From positions 18,357-82,356 of the forward strand of contig CAYUJD010000008.1 of assembly GCA_964444975.1 (NCBI GenBank): a DNA stretch of 64,000 nt. Direction: 5' to 3'. The notes under the pieces were generated by a model. It saw only the letters and a list, made by a program, of their open reading frames with translations. It did not search any database and had not been told where the DNA came from. Positions 16,607 to 24,839 of the stretch are shown here, in pieces. How positions within the stretch are numbered: position 1 is the first letter of the stretch; every line of letters starts with the position of its first letter. This DNA is from VBAS01 sp964444975. Its GTDB lineage: Bacteria > Bacteroidota > Bacteroidia > Chitinophagales > Chitinophagaceae. Position numbers and translations under genes: made by a program.

Positions 16607-18211
16607 ATGAACCAGGCAGCCAAACAGCCAACCAACTACAGTGCATTAAGTACACTTGTCATCGTATTTTTTTTCTGGGGATTTATTGCAGCATCAAACG
16701 GAATTTTCATACCGTTCTGCAAAAGCCATTTTCACCTGAACCAGTTTGAATCGCAGCTGATAGATTTTGCTTTTTATGCAGCTTATTTTGTCGGGTCATT
16801 GGTATTATTCCTGGTCACTTCCATTACAAAGATTGATATATTGAATAAAATAGGTTACCGGCGTGGTATTATCTGGGGGCTTTTTATTTCCATCGGCGGC
16901 GCTTTGCTGATGATACCTGCCGTCAACTCCGGTTCATATCCTTTTATTCTTGGGTCTTTGTTTGTTATTGCTTTGGGCTTTTCATTGCAGCAAACCGCAG
17001 CGCAGCCTTTCGCCATCATGCTGGGCGATCCATCCACGGGTTCGCACCGGCTCAACCTTGGCGGCAGCGTAAATTCATTCGGCACCACACTGGGGCCGTT
17101 GATTGTAAGTTTTGCCTTGTTTGGTTCAATAAAAGAAGGCGCTTCAGCCTCAGCCGACATCAGCCAGATAAAAACACTTTACCTGATTGTGGCCGGTGTT
17201 TTCTTTGCCGCTGCATTGATTTTTATTTTTTCAAAAAAACTTCCCACTACCGGTTTTGATGAACATGTTGAACACAGCCCGAAAGCTGTTACCAGTCTTT
17301 CCACCCTTACCCTCGGGCTGGTAATTTTGGTGGTGTTAAGCCAGGTAGCCAATATTGATAAATTGACATTGACTGGAATCTCGCTGGTCATGGTTTTTGC
17401 GCTTATTTTTATTTCTTATGCTGCAGCCAGTAAAAATGGGGAAGGCTGGGGCGCCATGAAGTATCCCCAGCTTATTCTCGGTATGCTGGCAATCTTTGTT
17501 TATGTGGGTGTGGAAGTAACGATTCAAAGCAATATGGGCGCCTTGCTGAAAACCGATGCCTTTGGAAATATTGATGAGTCGCACAACAGCCGTTTCATTT
17601 CGCTGTACTGGGGCAGTTTGATGATAGGACGGTGGACGGGAGCCATCTCTGTTTTTAACCTGAAAAAACAAACCCGCCAGTTAATGACAGTACTGGTTCC
17701 GCTGATTGCGTTTGGAATTGTTTTACTGGTAAATAAAGGCAGGGGAAACGATGTAAGTGATTTATATCTCTATGTTATTTGCATACTCGTTGTTATAGCC
17801 GGAATATTTTTCGGCCAGGAAAAACCGGTGAAAACTTTATTGACTCTTTCTGTTCTGGCCACAATAGCTATGATAACAGGCATGATGACGACCGGCCAGA
17901 TTGCAACATACGCCTTTATGAGCGGTGGCCTTTTCTGCTCCGTAATGTGGCCCTGTATTTTTTCACTGGCCATTGCCGGTCTTGGAAAATACACTTCAGA
18001 AGGTTCAGCATTTCTTATCATGATGATTCTTGGAGGCGCTATCATTCCACCCTTCCAGGGTGCTATTGCCGACACCACGGTTGGCATTCATGGATCATAT
18101 ACTGTGGCAGTTGTTTGTTTTATTTACCTGGCATGGCACGCATGGCAAACACGAAGAGTGCTGCAAAAACAAGGACTCGATTTTGACCAGCAGATTGGCG
18201 GAGGTCATTAA
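16607..18211 (+). CDS. FucP-type MFS sugar transporter (glucose/galactose/fucose family)
   Basis: 534 residues with about 12 transmembrane segments. The start 'ALSTLVIVFFFWGFIAASNG' with 'FQLNQFESQLIDFAFYAAYF'-like spacing, and 'SLQQTAAQPFAIMLGDP' with 'LNLGGSVNSFGTTLGP', are characteristic of the FucP/GluP family of proton-sugar symporters in the inner membrane. The ROK kinase starts 38 bases downstream, so imported hexose is probably phosphorylated by it; glucose is the likely substrate but this is inferred. Divergent from glgA. Confidence 0.92.
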   Translation: MNQAAKQPTNYSALSTLVIVFFFWGFIAASNGIFIPFCKSHFHLNQFESQLIDFAFYAAYFVGSLVLFLVTSITKIDILNKIGYRRGIIWGLFISIGGALLMIPAVNSGSYPFILGSLFVIALGFSLQQTAAQPFAIMLGDPSTGSHRLNLGGSVNSFGTTLGPLIVSFALFGSIKEGASASADISQIKTLYLIVAGVFFAAALIFIFSKKLPTTGFDEHVEHSPKAVTSLSTLTLGLVILVVLSQVANIDKLTLTGISLVMVFALIFISYAAASKNGEGWGAMKYPQLILGMLAIFVYVGVEVTIQSNMGALLKTDAFGNIDESHNSRFISLYWGSLMIGRWTGAISVFNLKKQTRQLMTVLVPLIAFGIVLLVNKGRGNDVSDLYLYVICILVVIAGIFFGQEKPVKTLLTLSVLATIAMITGMMTTGQIATYAFMSGGLFCSVMWPCIFSLAIAGLGKYTSEGSAFLIMMILGGAIIPPFQGAIADTTVGIHGSYTVAVVCFIYLAWHAWQTRRVLQKQGLDFDQQIGGGH

Positions 18212-18249
18212 TTTATTTAAACAAGGAAATTGAACTAAAGAGAATTTTC

Positions 18250-19245
18250 ATGGCAAAAAAAAAAGCAGCACAGGTTACTCCTCCTTCCGTTACGCCGCTT
18301 GCCATTGGCATTGACATCGGCGGCACGGGCACCAAGTACGGCATTGTTGACCGCGACGGCAATGTGCTTTTCTCCGGCGAAATGTCAACCAAAAAACACA
18401 AAACCGTTGAATCGTTTATTGATGAGCTGCACCAGGTGGTCAGCGAGATAATTGATAAAGCCGGCGGTGTGGGCAGAATGAAAGGAATCGGTGTGGGGGC
18501 ACCCAACGGCAACTACTACACAGGCACCATTGAGTACGCCCCGAATCTTCCGTGGGAAGGAATCATTCCGCTGGCCAAACTTATATCGGATAAATTTCAA
18601 TTGCCCGTTACCCTCACCAACGATGCCAATGCTGCCGCCATCGGCGAAATGATGTACGGCGCCGCCAAGGGCATGAAAGATTTTATCATGATTACACTGG
18701 GCACCGGTGTGGGCAGCGGCATTGTGGCAAACGGGCATTTGATTTACGGTCACGATGGTTTTGCCGGGGAACTGGGGCACACCATTGTGATTCCCGATGG
18801 CCGAATGCATACCGGCACGGGTAAAAAAGGTTCACTGGAAAGTTATGCCTCGGCAACCGGCGTGCGGCTGACGGCCATTGAATTTCTTGAAAAGAGCAAA
18901 GAGAAAAGTTTATTGCGCAAACTGCCGCACGACAAGCTGGATTCGAAAGCGGTGTATGATGCCGCCATTGAAGGCGATGCACTGGCTACGGAAGTTTTCA
19001 ATTACACCGGAAAAATTCTTGGCCTTGCCCTTGCCAATGCGGTGATGACCACCAGCCCGGAGGCTATTATTCTTTTTGGTGGCCTTGCCAAATCAGGTGA
19101 ACTGATTCTGAAACCTACCCGTGAAAGCATGGAAGAAAACCTGATAAAAGTTTTCCAGAACAAAGTGAAGATCCTTATCAGTCATTTGAAAGAGGCACAT
19201 GCTGCTATTTTGGGAGCCAGTGCCCTGGTTTGGGAAAAGGAATAA
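18250..19245 (+). CDS. ROK-family sugar kinase (probable glucokinase) lacking the zinc-cysteine motif
   Basis: 331 residues. It phosphorylates a hexose, probably glucose from the adjacent transporter. The phosphate-binding loop 'GIDIGGTGTKYG' is at about 20-31, the catalytic Asp125 in 'LTNDANAAAIGE', and the sugar-binding 'GELGH' at 173-177. Most ROK proteins have CxCGxxGCxE next; here it reads TGTGKKGSLE (188-197), so all three zinc cysteines are replaced by Thr, Thr and Ser. Polyphosphate glucokinases also lack this motif, so the phosphoryl donor is uncertain. A short Lys-rich N-terminal extension is present. Confidence 0.9.
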   Translation: MAKKKAAQVTPPSVTPLAIGIDIGGTGTKYGIVDRDGNVLFSGEMSTKKHKTVESFIDELHQVVSEIIDKAGGVGRMKGIGVGAPNGNYYTGTIEYAPNLPWEGIIPLAKLISDKFQLPVTLTNDANAAAIGEMMYGAAKGMKDFIMITLGTGVGSGIVANGHLIYGHDGFAGELGHTIVIPDGRMHTGTGKKGSLESYASATGVRLTAIEFLEKSKEKSLLRKLPHDKLDSKAVYDAAIEGDALATEVFNYTGKILGLALANAVMTTSPEAIILFGGLAKSGELILKPTRESMEENLIKVFQNKVKILISHLKEAHAAILGASALVWEKE

Positions 19246-19312
19246 CTCACCCGCAGCCTCCCAACGGAGGGGCTTTGCCAACATACAATTCCGGCATTTT
19301 GCAATCGGAAAA

Positions 19313-20332
19313 TTATTTTTTACGGATAAGAAAAACCGCCGGCACTGCCCGCTGCCCTGTCGCATCGGATGGTTTGATGGTTTCCTTTCCGTTTAGCAGC
19401 ATGCAACTGCTGCCGCCGCCGTCGAGGTTGAGAGCTTCCCAGCAACCGAGTTCCTTTAGTATTTGCGCTTCCTGTGTAAGCGTGGCGCCTTCCGCCACAC
19501 CGGGAAACCGGCCCTGCACAACAAGAATGATGAGTTTATTATCTTTTGTGTAGCCCATGGCTGTGCGGGGATGTTTGTCGCTGATGGCATTGCCGGTAAA
19601 TTTCCATTCATCGCCATTTGAAATATTAATTCCGTTTTGTTGTAATAAAACGGGTCCCCCACCGACCGCGGTCTTCATTTTCCATTCTTTAAATGAATAT
19701 TTCAAGTCTTTCAATTTTACTCTTTTGTTTTCAGGATTGGTTTTTTTACCTAACCCTACCGGCCATACTGAAGAAAAATTTAAAAAATTAAATGAATCCT
19801 TAACCAATGGAATGCTATACTGTTTTGCAAATGCATATTTATAAGCTGAATCTGTATATAGCCAGGCTATATCGGCTTTTCTTTTTTTAGTAATACCAAT
19901 CGCACTTCCAAATGGATGACGATAGGTTAAAGTATCCTTTCCCCTCCCTGGAATCGTATGAACATTATACCCGACCAATTTCCCATTCTTCACCACCACA
20001 TTCAGATTCTGGTTTGTCTGAAAAGAAAAAAAAGTACAGTTCACCACCAGCAGCGGCTGATTGTTTTTTCGGTAAAATTCTGCCGGTGTAAGCCTACGGT
20101 TCAGCGTTGTATCGGCATCAAACAAAAGTTTCCTGTCTTCCAGGTCGGCAATCAGGTAGTAAGCAATGTTCGGTTTGCCATCCAGCGGGTCGGTTGTTTT
20201 AAACACATGCACCGAAGCAGGCAAAGGCTGGTAAAGCGAATCCACATTCACCCATTTCAACTGGGCATTAATTGAACAACAATAAAAAAACAGCAATGAA
20301 TTAATACTAATTCTTTTAAAAAGTATGGTCAT
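19313..20332 (-). CDS. Phosphodiester glycosidase family protein (NAGPA-like, DUF2233)
   Basis: 339 residues with an N-terminal hydrophobic signal segment (about 8-25). The C-terminal half fits the NAGPA domain (PF09992): 'KHPRTAMGYTKDNKLIILVV', 'GRFPGVAEGATLTQEAQIL' and 'EALNLDGGGSSCMLLNG', the last being the hallmark. Family members cleave GlcNAc-phosphodiester bonds or act on envelope polymers; the substrate here is unknown. Its start overlaps the stop of the upstream lectin gene by 4 bases (ATGA-type coupling), so the two are made together, probably both exported. Confidence 0.88.
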   Translation of the reverse strand: MTILFKRISINSLLFFYCCSINAQLKWVNVDSLYQPLPASVHVFKTTDPLDGKPNIAYYLIADLEDRKLLFDADTTLNRRLTPAEFYRKNNQPLLVVNCTFFSFQTNQNLNVVVKNGKLVGYNVHTIPGRGKDTLTYRHPFGSAIGITKKRKADIAWLYTDSAYKYAFAKQYSIPLVKDSFNFLNFSSVWPVGLGKKTNPENKRVKLKDLKYSFKEWKMKTAVGGGPVLLQQNGINISNGDEWKFTGNAISDKHPRTAMGYTKDNKLIILVVQGRFPGVAEGATLTQEAQILKELGCWEALNLDGGGSSCMLLNGKETIKPSDATGQRAVPAVFLIRKK

Positions 20333-22287
20333 CGGATTAAGGTTGAAGTTCCTTTCATTTCATACACCTTACCCGCCAGGTCTTCTGCTTTCAGCATCCA
20401 CACATACGTACCGGTCTGCTGTTTTACGCCGTTAATGGTTCCATCCCACCCGGCAGTTAAGTTTGTGGTGCTGAAAACAAGCTGCCCCCAGCGGTTGTAA
20501 ACTCTGAAGTAATAAACCTTTTTAATCCCAATATACAGTGCCCGCAGCAAATCATTTCGTCCGTCGCCATTGGGAGTAAACCCGGTGGGCACATACACTG
20601 CCGAGCCTTTGAACACTTTTATTTGTACACTGTCTGATGCAGTACACCCTGCATTGCTCGTTATCGTTATTGTATAAGTAATGTCGTCAGTAATTGTTGC
20701 TTTCGGGTAAAGCGTATTGGGGTTATCAAGTCCTGTTGCCGGCCACCAGGTGATGGATCGTGGCCCGTTGAAATTTCCGCCATAAGTTGCATTCAAATTA
20801 ATTAGGCTGTTTGGAATTACAAGGGTGTCATTCATCGCATAAGCATATAAATATTCTATACTGACAGTATCAAGCTGTGTGGCGGAATAACACCCATTGG
20901 AAGCCAGGGCGGTGAGCCTGATGAATGCCCAGCCCGGTATGGAAAATGATTGTGACGGATTGGGCAGAACTGAAGTATTGCCGTTTCCAAAATCCCATGC
21001 CCACTGTACAATGCTCGTAGCGTTGTCCAGCTGCACCGCAGCAAACTGAATTGTTTCATCCAGGCAGCCATCCGGTGCAATCATATCAATAACCGGGGCC
21101 GGCCTGATAACAAAAGTACCAACAGCAGTATCCGATTCACAACCGATATTTGTTTTCACCACCAGCTTCAAGCTGTGTGTTCCCGCTGAAAGATTACTGA
21201 GCACCGGTTGTTGTGAAGCAGATACCACAACGTCATCAACCAGCCATGTCCACTGACTGATTGTGCCGACTGCATTTGTTGAAAGATCATTTACCCGTGG
21301 TGCATTGCCGGCACAGGTATCGAAAACTTCAAACGAGGCTACAGGTTTTGTCCCTACCGTAATATTTTTCCGCAGCGTGTCGCTTATGCATCCGTCAAGC
21401 CCGGTGATGACAAGTTTTACTTCATACACTCCCGGCGCGGCATACTGATGCGGCGGCGGATTTTGTAAAGTGCTGGTAGTGCCGTCGCCAAAATTCCAGT
21501 ACCATGATTGAATGGGAGCGAAAGACACTGAACTGTCAGCGAAAGTAATTGGAGTGCCAAAACAAACTGCATTGTTCGGGATTGTAATAATACCGGGATT
21601 CAGTGCCGTGCAGAATTGCTGCAGGTTGTTGGCCCCGCCGGTGGCAGCAGTAAAACCCCAATACACATTCGGGTCATTATTGAAAATTGTTGCTACTAAA
21701 TTTATCTGCACTTCCACCCGCAGCACGCCGTCGAAATAGGCACGGAGCCACTGCGTAGCAGGATCCCATGAAATGCGGAGGATGTGCCATTGGCAATCTT
21801 CGATGTTATCACTGCTTGCGGAGGCCTGTACCGGCCCGGCCAGGTCGCTGCCGTGTGCAGGATTGCCATTTGCCTGAATGCTTATATGATCATAGGCAGG
21901 ATCGTTCAGGTTGCTGTTTTGCCATGTATCAAGCGTAATGCCGATGGAGGGAAAAATGCCGCTGAAACCCATCCCCTCACCTGTGCCGCCGATACTGGTG
22001 CTCAGTGGCTGCAGTATAAACACAATGCCATCGGCGCCGTTTGCATCCTGGCAACCGAGGTAAACATTAAACCAGTAATCAAAGGGATTGTTGAGGTTTA
22101 TCTTATTGCTGTTCCAGACACTGCCGGCCTGGGTAAACAGCGCCGGCGTAAGCGTATAACAATTGCAACTGTTTTGCGTAGCAGAGCCATTCAGTATATA
22201 TTGTGCCGCTGATGGGCATGAATAAATTGTGACCAGGTTAAAAAAAACGAAAGAGATAAGATAAAACTTCGGCAGCCATTTTTTCAT
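20329..22287 (-). CDS. Secreted L-type lectin / PKD-repeat protein with CHU_C (T9SS) C-terminus
   Basis: 652 residues. A signal peptide (about 1-28) is followed by a legume-lectin-like beta-sandwich (about 30-240; 'GADGIVFILQP', 'GIFPSIGITLDTWQNSNLND'), then PKD-type domains (about 250-480; 'SWYWNFGDGTTSTLQNPPP', 'WAWDFGNGNTS'). The gliding-motility-associated C-terminal domain is 'GFTPNGDGRNDLLRALYIGI' with 'YNRWGQLVFST', 'GWDGTINGVKQQTGTYVW'. This points to export through the type IX system and surface attachment, with glycan binding by the lectin domain. Coupled to the NAGPA-like gene downstream. Ligand unknown. Confidence 0.9.
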   Translation of the reverse strand: MKKWLPKFYLISFVFFNLVTIYSCPSAAQYILNGSATQNSCNCYTLTPALFTQAGSVWNSNKINLNNPFDYWFNVYLGCQDANGADGIVFILQPLSTSIGGTGEGMGFSGIFPSIGITLDTWQNSNLNDPAYDHISIQANGNPAHGSDLAGPVQASASSDNIEDCQWHILRISWDPATQWLRAYFDGVLRVEVQINLVATIFNNDPNVYWGFTAATGGANNLQQFCTALNPGIITIPNNAVCFGTPITFADSSVSFAPIQSWYWNFGDGTTSTLQNPPPHQYAAPGVYEVKLVITGLDGCISDTLRKNITVGTKPVASFEVFDTCAGNAPRVNDLSTNAVGTISQWTWLVDDVVVSASQQPVLSNLSAGTHSLKLVVKTNIGCESDTAVGTFVIRPAPVIDMIAPDGCLDETIQFAAVQLDNATSIVQWAWDFGNGNTSVLPNPSQSFSIPGWAFIRLTALASNGCYSATQLDTVSIEYLYAYAMNDTLVIPNSLINLNATYGGNFNGPRSITWWPATGLDNPNTLYPKATITDDITYTITITSNAGCTASDSVQIKVFKGSAVYVPTGFTPNGDGRNDLLRALYIGIKKVYYFRVYNRWGQLVFSTTNLTAGWDGTINGVKQQTGTYVWMLKAEDLAGKVYEMKGTSTLIR

Positions 22288-22363
22288 CTGGCAATAAAAA
22301 TACTAAAATAACTTTTTGTGAAAATACCGGCCTGAAACGGGTTTACAACTTTTTTCCGCGGGT

Positions 22364-22749
22364 TCACATTTGCTGCACCTCCACCAGTTCTTTTATTATC
22401 TGTTGGAGTTCATTTTTCCCTTCATCAATTTCTTTTAATGAATGAAACCAAGCCTCCTGTCTTTATACTCTCCCTGCAGCAATCCTGATTATACTTTCAC
22501 CATACCGGGAGGATGAAACAAAAGCAGCACCTGGTCTTTTTACCTCACCGGGCCGAAGGTTACAATATACTCTTTATAATAAGAGCCGGGCGCATTTCAC
22601 TTGATTCTTTCGTTCAGCTTTGTGCTGGCTCACATAATAATTTTTCTCACCGCTACTACAGCAGGTTTCATTTCAGGCTTCAGCTTACTCATCCATTGGC
22701 TTACTCGTTCCATGTCTGTAAGTTTCGCTGGTCTGTTTAGCGTTGGCAT
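22364..22749 (-). pseudogene. Decayed DUF1801-family gene
   Basis: From an ATG at 22749 the minus strand reads MPTLNRPAKLTDMERVSQW..., then continues as a recognisable DUF1801 protein across four in-frame stops: TGA after 'VRKIIM', TGA after 'KLNERIK', TAA after 'FGPVR', TAA after 'GMVKV'. A frameshift near 22450 then follows, and the other frame gives 'AWFHSLKEIDEGKNELQQII' and a normal stop at 22364. At least five lesions make it non-functional. Intact DUF1801 proteins are small cytosolic proteins of unclear role. The stop mixture (TGA and TAA) excludes simple recoding. Confidence 0.85.
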
Positions 22750-22777
22750 AGTTTTTTTTAAATTGAACAACTATTAT

Positions 22778-23170
22778 TTACTGCGCCGGTTTCGCCAGCA
22801 TCATTTTTTTATTCCAGAAAATATACGACAGGATGCCCGGCACAAACCAAATCAGCATAAACAACATCATTGGATCAAAAGTTTTGGACACGGCAATACT
22901 GGCATAAACAGCGCCAAGTAAATCGAAAAACAAACCGGCATAAGCCCATTCTTTTATTTTTACAAACCCGGGTATTAAAATAGCTATTACGCCTATGGTT
23001 TTGGCTATGCCTGTAAATGGAATAAAATAAACAGGAAAGCCCAGGTAATTATGTATTAAATTGATGGCATCTTCTGTTACCAGTATGCTGGCATAAGAAG
23101 AGTAAAGCATTAATGCGCCAAACAGGATGGTAAATACCCAGTAGAAAATGTTGACGGTTTGGGGTTTCAT
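22778..23170 (-). CDS. DoxX-like small membrane protein
   Basis: 130 residues with four predicted transmembrane segments (about 8-28, 45-65, 72-92, 98-118). The pattern 'NYLGFPVYFIPFTGIAKTIG' and 'AYAGLFFDLLGAVYASIAV' is typical of the DoxX_2 group. DoxX-family inner-membrane proteins are linked to redox or stress roles, but no reaction is certain here. It starts a run of small minus-strand genes (22.8-26.4 kb). Confidence 0.82.
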   Translation of the reverse strand: MKPQTVNIFYWVFTILFGALMLYSSYASILVTEDAINLIHNYLGFPVYFIPFTGIAKTIGVIAILIPGFVKIKEWAYAGLFFDLLGAVYASIAVSKTFDPMMLFMLIWFVPGILSYIFWNKKMMLAKPAQ

Positions 23171-23202
23171 ATTTTTTTATTGTGAAAATAATGATTACAA
23201 TT

Positions 23203-23505
23203 TTATTGTTTTTTAAATGAATGGCCTTTTGCATTCAGGGCAACCCGCAGAACAGCCAGTGCTGCCGGGCCTATGCCATGCCACAGCAGTATTTCTTTTT
23301 CGCTGTATTCAGCTAATTGCGCCGGCGTGGTAATGCCATTATTTTTTAATGCCCGGCGTGCCGGCGCAGCAAGCAATGAAAGAAAACCATCAGCAGTTTT
23401 GTTCTTTTCGCAAACAGGACAGGTGGGACTCCCGCTAGCTATCGGGACATTGCTTTTATAATACCGGTGTCCGTTGGGGCAAACACGTAATGTTTTTTTC
23501 GTCAC
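23203..23505 (-). CDS. Small zinc-ribbon plus helix-hairpin-helix protein (RNA polymerase alpha CTD-like)
   Basis: 100 residues. Residues about 8-33 form a zinc-ribbon-like unit with 'CPNGHRYYKS' and 'CPVCEKN'. Residues about 45-95 resemble the RNA polymerase alpha C-terminal domain / HhH fold ('PARRALKNNGITTPAQLAEY', 'LLWHGIGPAALAVLRVAL'). It may bind nucleic acid; the role is unknown. The linker between the two metal knuckles, 'NVPIASGSP', is encoded by a TCCCG-CTAGCTAT-CGGGA-type palindrome (23430-23447) that looks like a mobile repeat fixed in the coding frame. Confidence 0.75.
   Translation of the reverse strand: MTKKTLRVCPNGHRYYKSNVPIASGSPTCPVCEKNKTADGFLSLLAAPARRALKNNGITTPAQLAEYSEKEILLWHGIGPAALAVLRVALNAKGHSFKKQ
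23430..23447. repeat. 18-bp near-palindrome inside a coding sequence
   Basis: tcccgctagctatcggga has one mismatched pair. It resembles the perfect atcccgat/atcgggat hairpin in the spacer at 32636-32655. It lies in frame in the zinc-ribbon/HhH gene and encodes its unusual linker. Confidence 0.65.
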
Positions 23506-23518
23506 AGCTTTTTTTTAA

Positions 23519-24358
23519 TTACGCTTCCTGCAGCTTGGCAATGTCAAACTTTTTCATTTGCATAAATGCCTGCACTACCCGGGGCGCCCGTGCCGGATCG
23601 GACATTAATTGCCCCAGCACCGAAGGCACAACCTGCCACGAAACACCATAGGGGTCTTTCAACCAGCCGCACATACTTTCGGCGCCGCCGTTTGCTGTAA
23701 GTTTATTCCAGTAATCATCTATTTCCTGCTGCGTATCGCATTCCACTACCAGCGACACACCTTCATTAAAAGTATAGGCATGTTCGCCGGGGCCATCCAT
23801 GGCTATTAAATCATAACCGTTCAGCTGAAACTCTGAATACATTACTTTACCCGCATTCGCATCGCCTTCGGGGTAATATAGTAATACAGGGATGGAAGAG
23901 TTTTTAAAAACACGGCAATAGAGTTTCATCGCCTCTTCGGCCTTGCCGAATTGTTTGCCCGTAAAAAGCATTGAAGGGGTGATTTTCGGAGGGTCACCGG
24001 CCTTATTCACTACCGATACCTGCCAGGTCATGCCGTATTTGTCCTGCACCCAGCCGTAGCGTTCGCTCCAGAAGTATTTATCAATCGGCATCAATACCGA
24101 GCCGCCATCCACCAGTTTATTCCATGCAGCGTTTGTTTCTTCCACTGACTCCAGCAAAACAAACATAGAAATGGAGGGATTGATTTTAAACTGCGGTCCC
24201 CCGTTCAAACCCATTATTTTTTTACCAAAAATTTCAAAGGTGACTACCATCGGCGTGTCCTGTAAAATTTTTGAGCCTTTGAAAACAGAACAATAAAACG
24301 CTGCGGCTTCACCGGCCTTGCCATCAAACCACAGGCAGGGATAAAATTGCTTTGACAT
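23519..24358 (-). CDS. Two-domain VOC (PhnB/3-demethylubiquinone methyltransferase-like) protein
   Basis: 279 residues made of two tandem PhnB-like VOC units, about 1-135 and 140-275. Each begins with an aromatic/product-like strand ('YPCLWFDGKAGEAAAFY', 'TPSMLFTGKQFGKAEEAMKL') and ends with 'D(K/P)YG(M/V)(T/S)WQV'. These proteins are often mislabelled 3-demethylubiquinone-9 methyltransferase; the true function is unknown. Cytosolic. It is followed on the same strand by the zinc-ribbon gene and preceded by a frameshifted single-unit PhnB relative at 24382. Confidence 0.87.
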   Translation of the reverse strand: MSKQFYPCLWFDGKAGEAAAFYCSVFKGSKILQDTPMVVTFEIFGKKIMGLNGGPQFKINPSISMFVLLESVEETNAAWNKLVDGGSVLMPIDKYFWSERYGWVQDKYGMTWQVSVVNKAGDPPKITPSMLFTGKQFGKAEEAMKLYCRVFKNSSIPVLLYYPEGDANAGKVMYSEFQLNGYDLIAMDGPGEHAYTFNEGVSLVVECDTQQEIDDYWNKLTANGGAESMCGWLKDPYGVSWQVVPSVLGQLMSDPARAPRVVQAFMQMKKFDIAKLQEA

Positions 24359-24381
24359 AGTTGTAAATTTTGAATAAGTAA

Positions 24382-24811
24382 TTATTTATTGGTGCAATTG
24401 AACATCCATTGCACACCATAGTTGTCTTTGCAGGCGCCAAAGTAAGCGCCCCAGAACATCTCCTGCAGTTCCATTTCCACTTTGCCGCCGGCTGACAGTG
24501 CGTCAAATAATCTTTTGGTTTCTTCACGAGTGTCGGGCTCCAGGTTGATATAAATATTGTTTCCAAAATTTACCCGGAAACCCATTTCTTCCGGGGCATC
24601 AGTTCCCATCCGTACATGGCTGCCGGTGATGGGCATTTCTACATGCATCACCAGGTTTTTCAGTTCCTCACTCACAGGTTCGTGTGACGGCATATCGCCA
24701 AAACGCCTGATGCCCGGCGGCGTGAATTCGGTTTTGAAAATGGATTTATTAAAAATTAAACACCTCTTCGATATAACAGGAAAAATTCAGGTATGTGCTT
24801 ACCCTGGCCAT
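24382..24811 (-). pseudogene. PhnB-like VOC gene split by a one-base insertion
   Basis: The ATG at 24811 opens 'MARVSTYLNFSCYIEEVFNF' and meets TAA TAA. Removing one A from AATTTTTAATAAATCC restores NFYKS and joins the frame to 'IFKTEFTPPGIRRFGDMPSH' and the normal VOC C-terminus ending 'DNYGVQWMFNCTNK'. The span of 430 bases is 143 codons plus one, exactly what a single insertion gives. The internal ATG at 24693 could still yield a 103-residue product lacking the first beta-alpha unit. It could be a true mutation or a sequencing error. Confidence 0.85.
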
Positions 24812-24839
24812 GTTGTCTGACTTTTGTTGTCGGAAAATT

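Noticed and set aside
22364..22749. The TGA codons in the DUF1801 relic as recoding (selenocysteine or TGA read as an amino acid)
   Set aside because: TAA stops and a frameshift are also present in the same gene, and other intact genes here end in TGA.
22601..22921. 106-codon plus-strand frame
   Set aside because: It is antisense to both the DUF1801 relic and the DoxX-like gene, which explain the sequence better.
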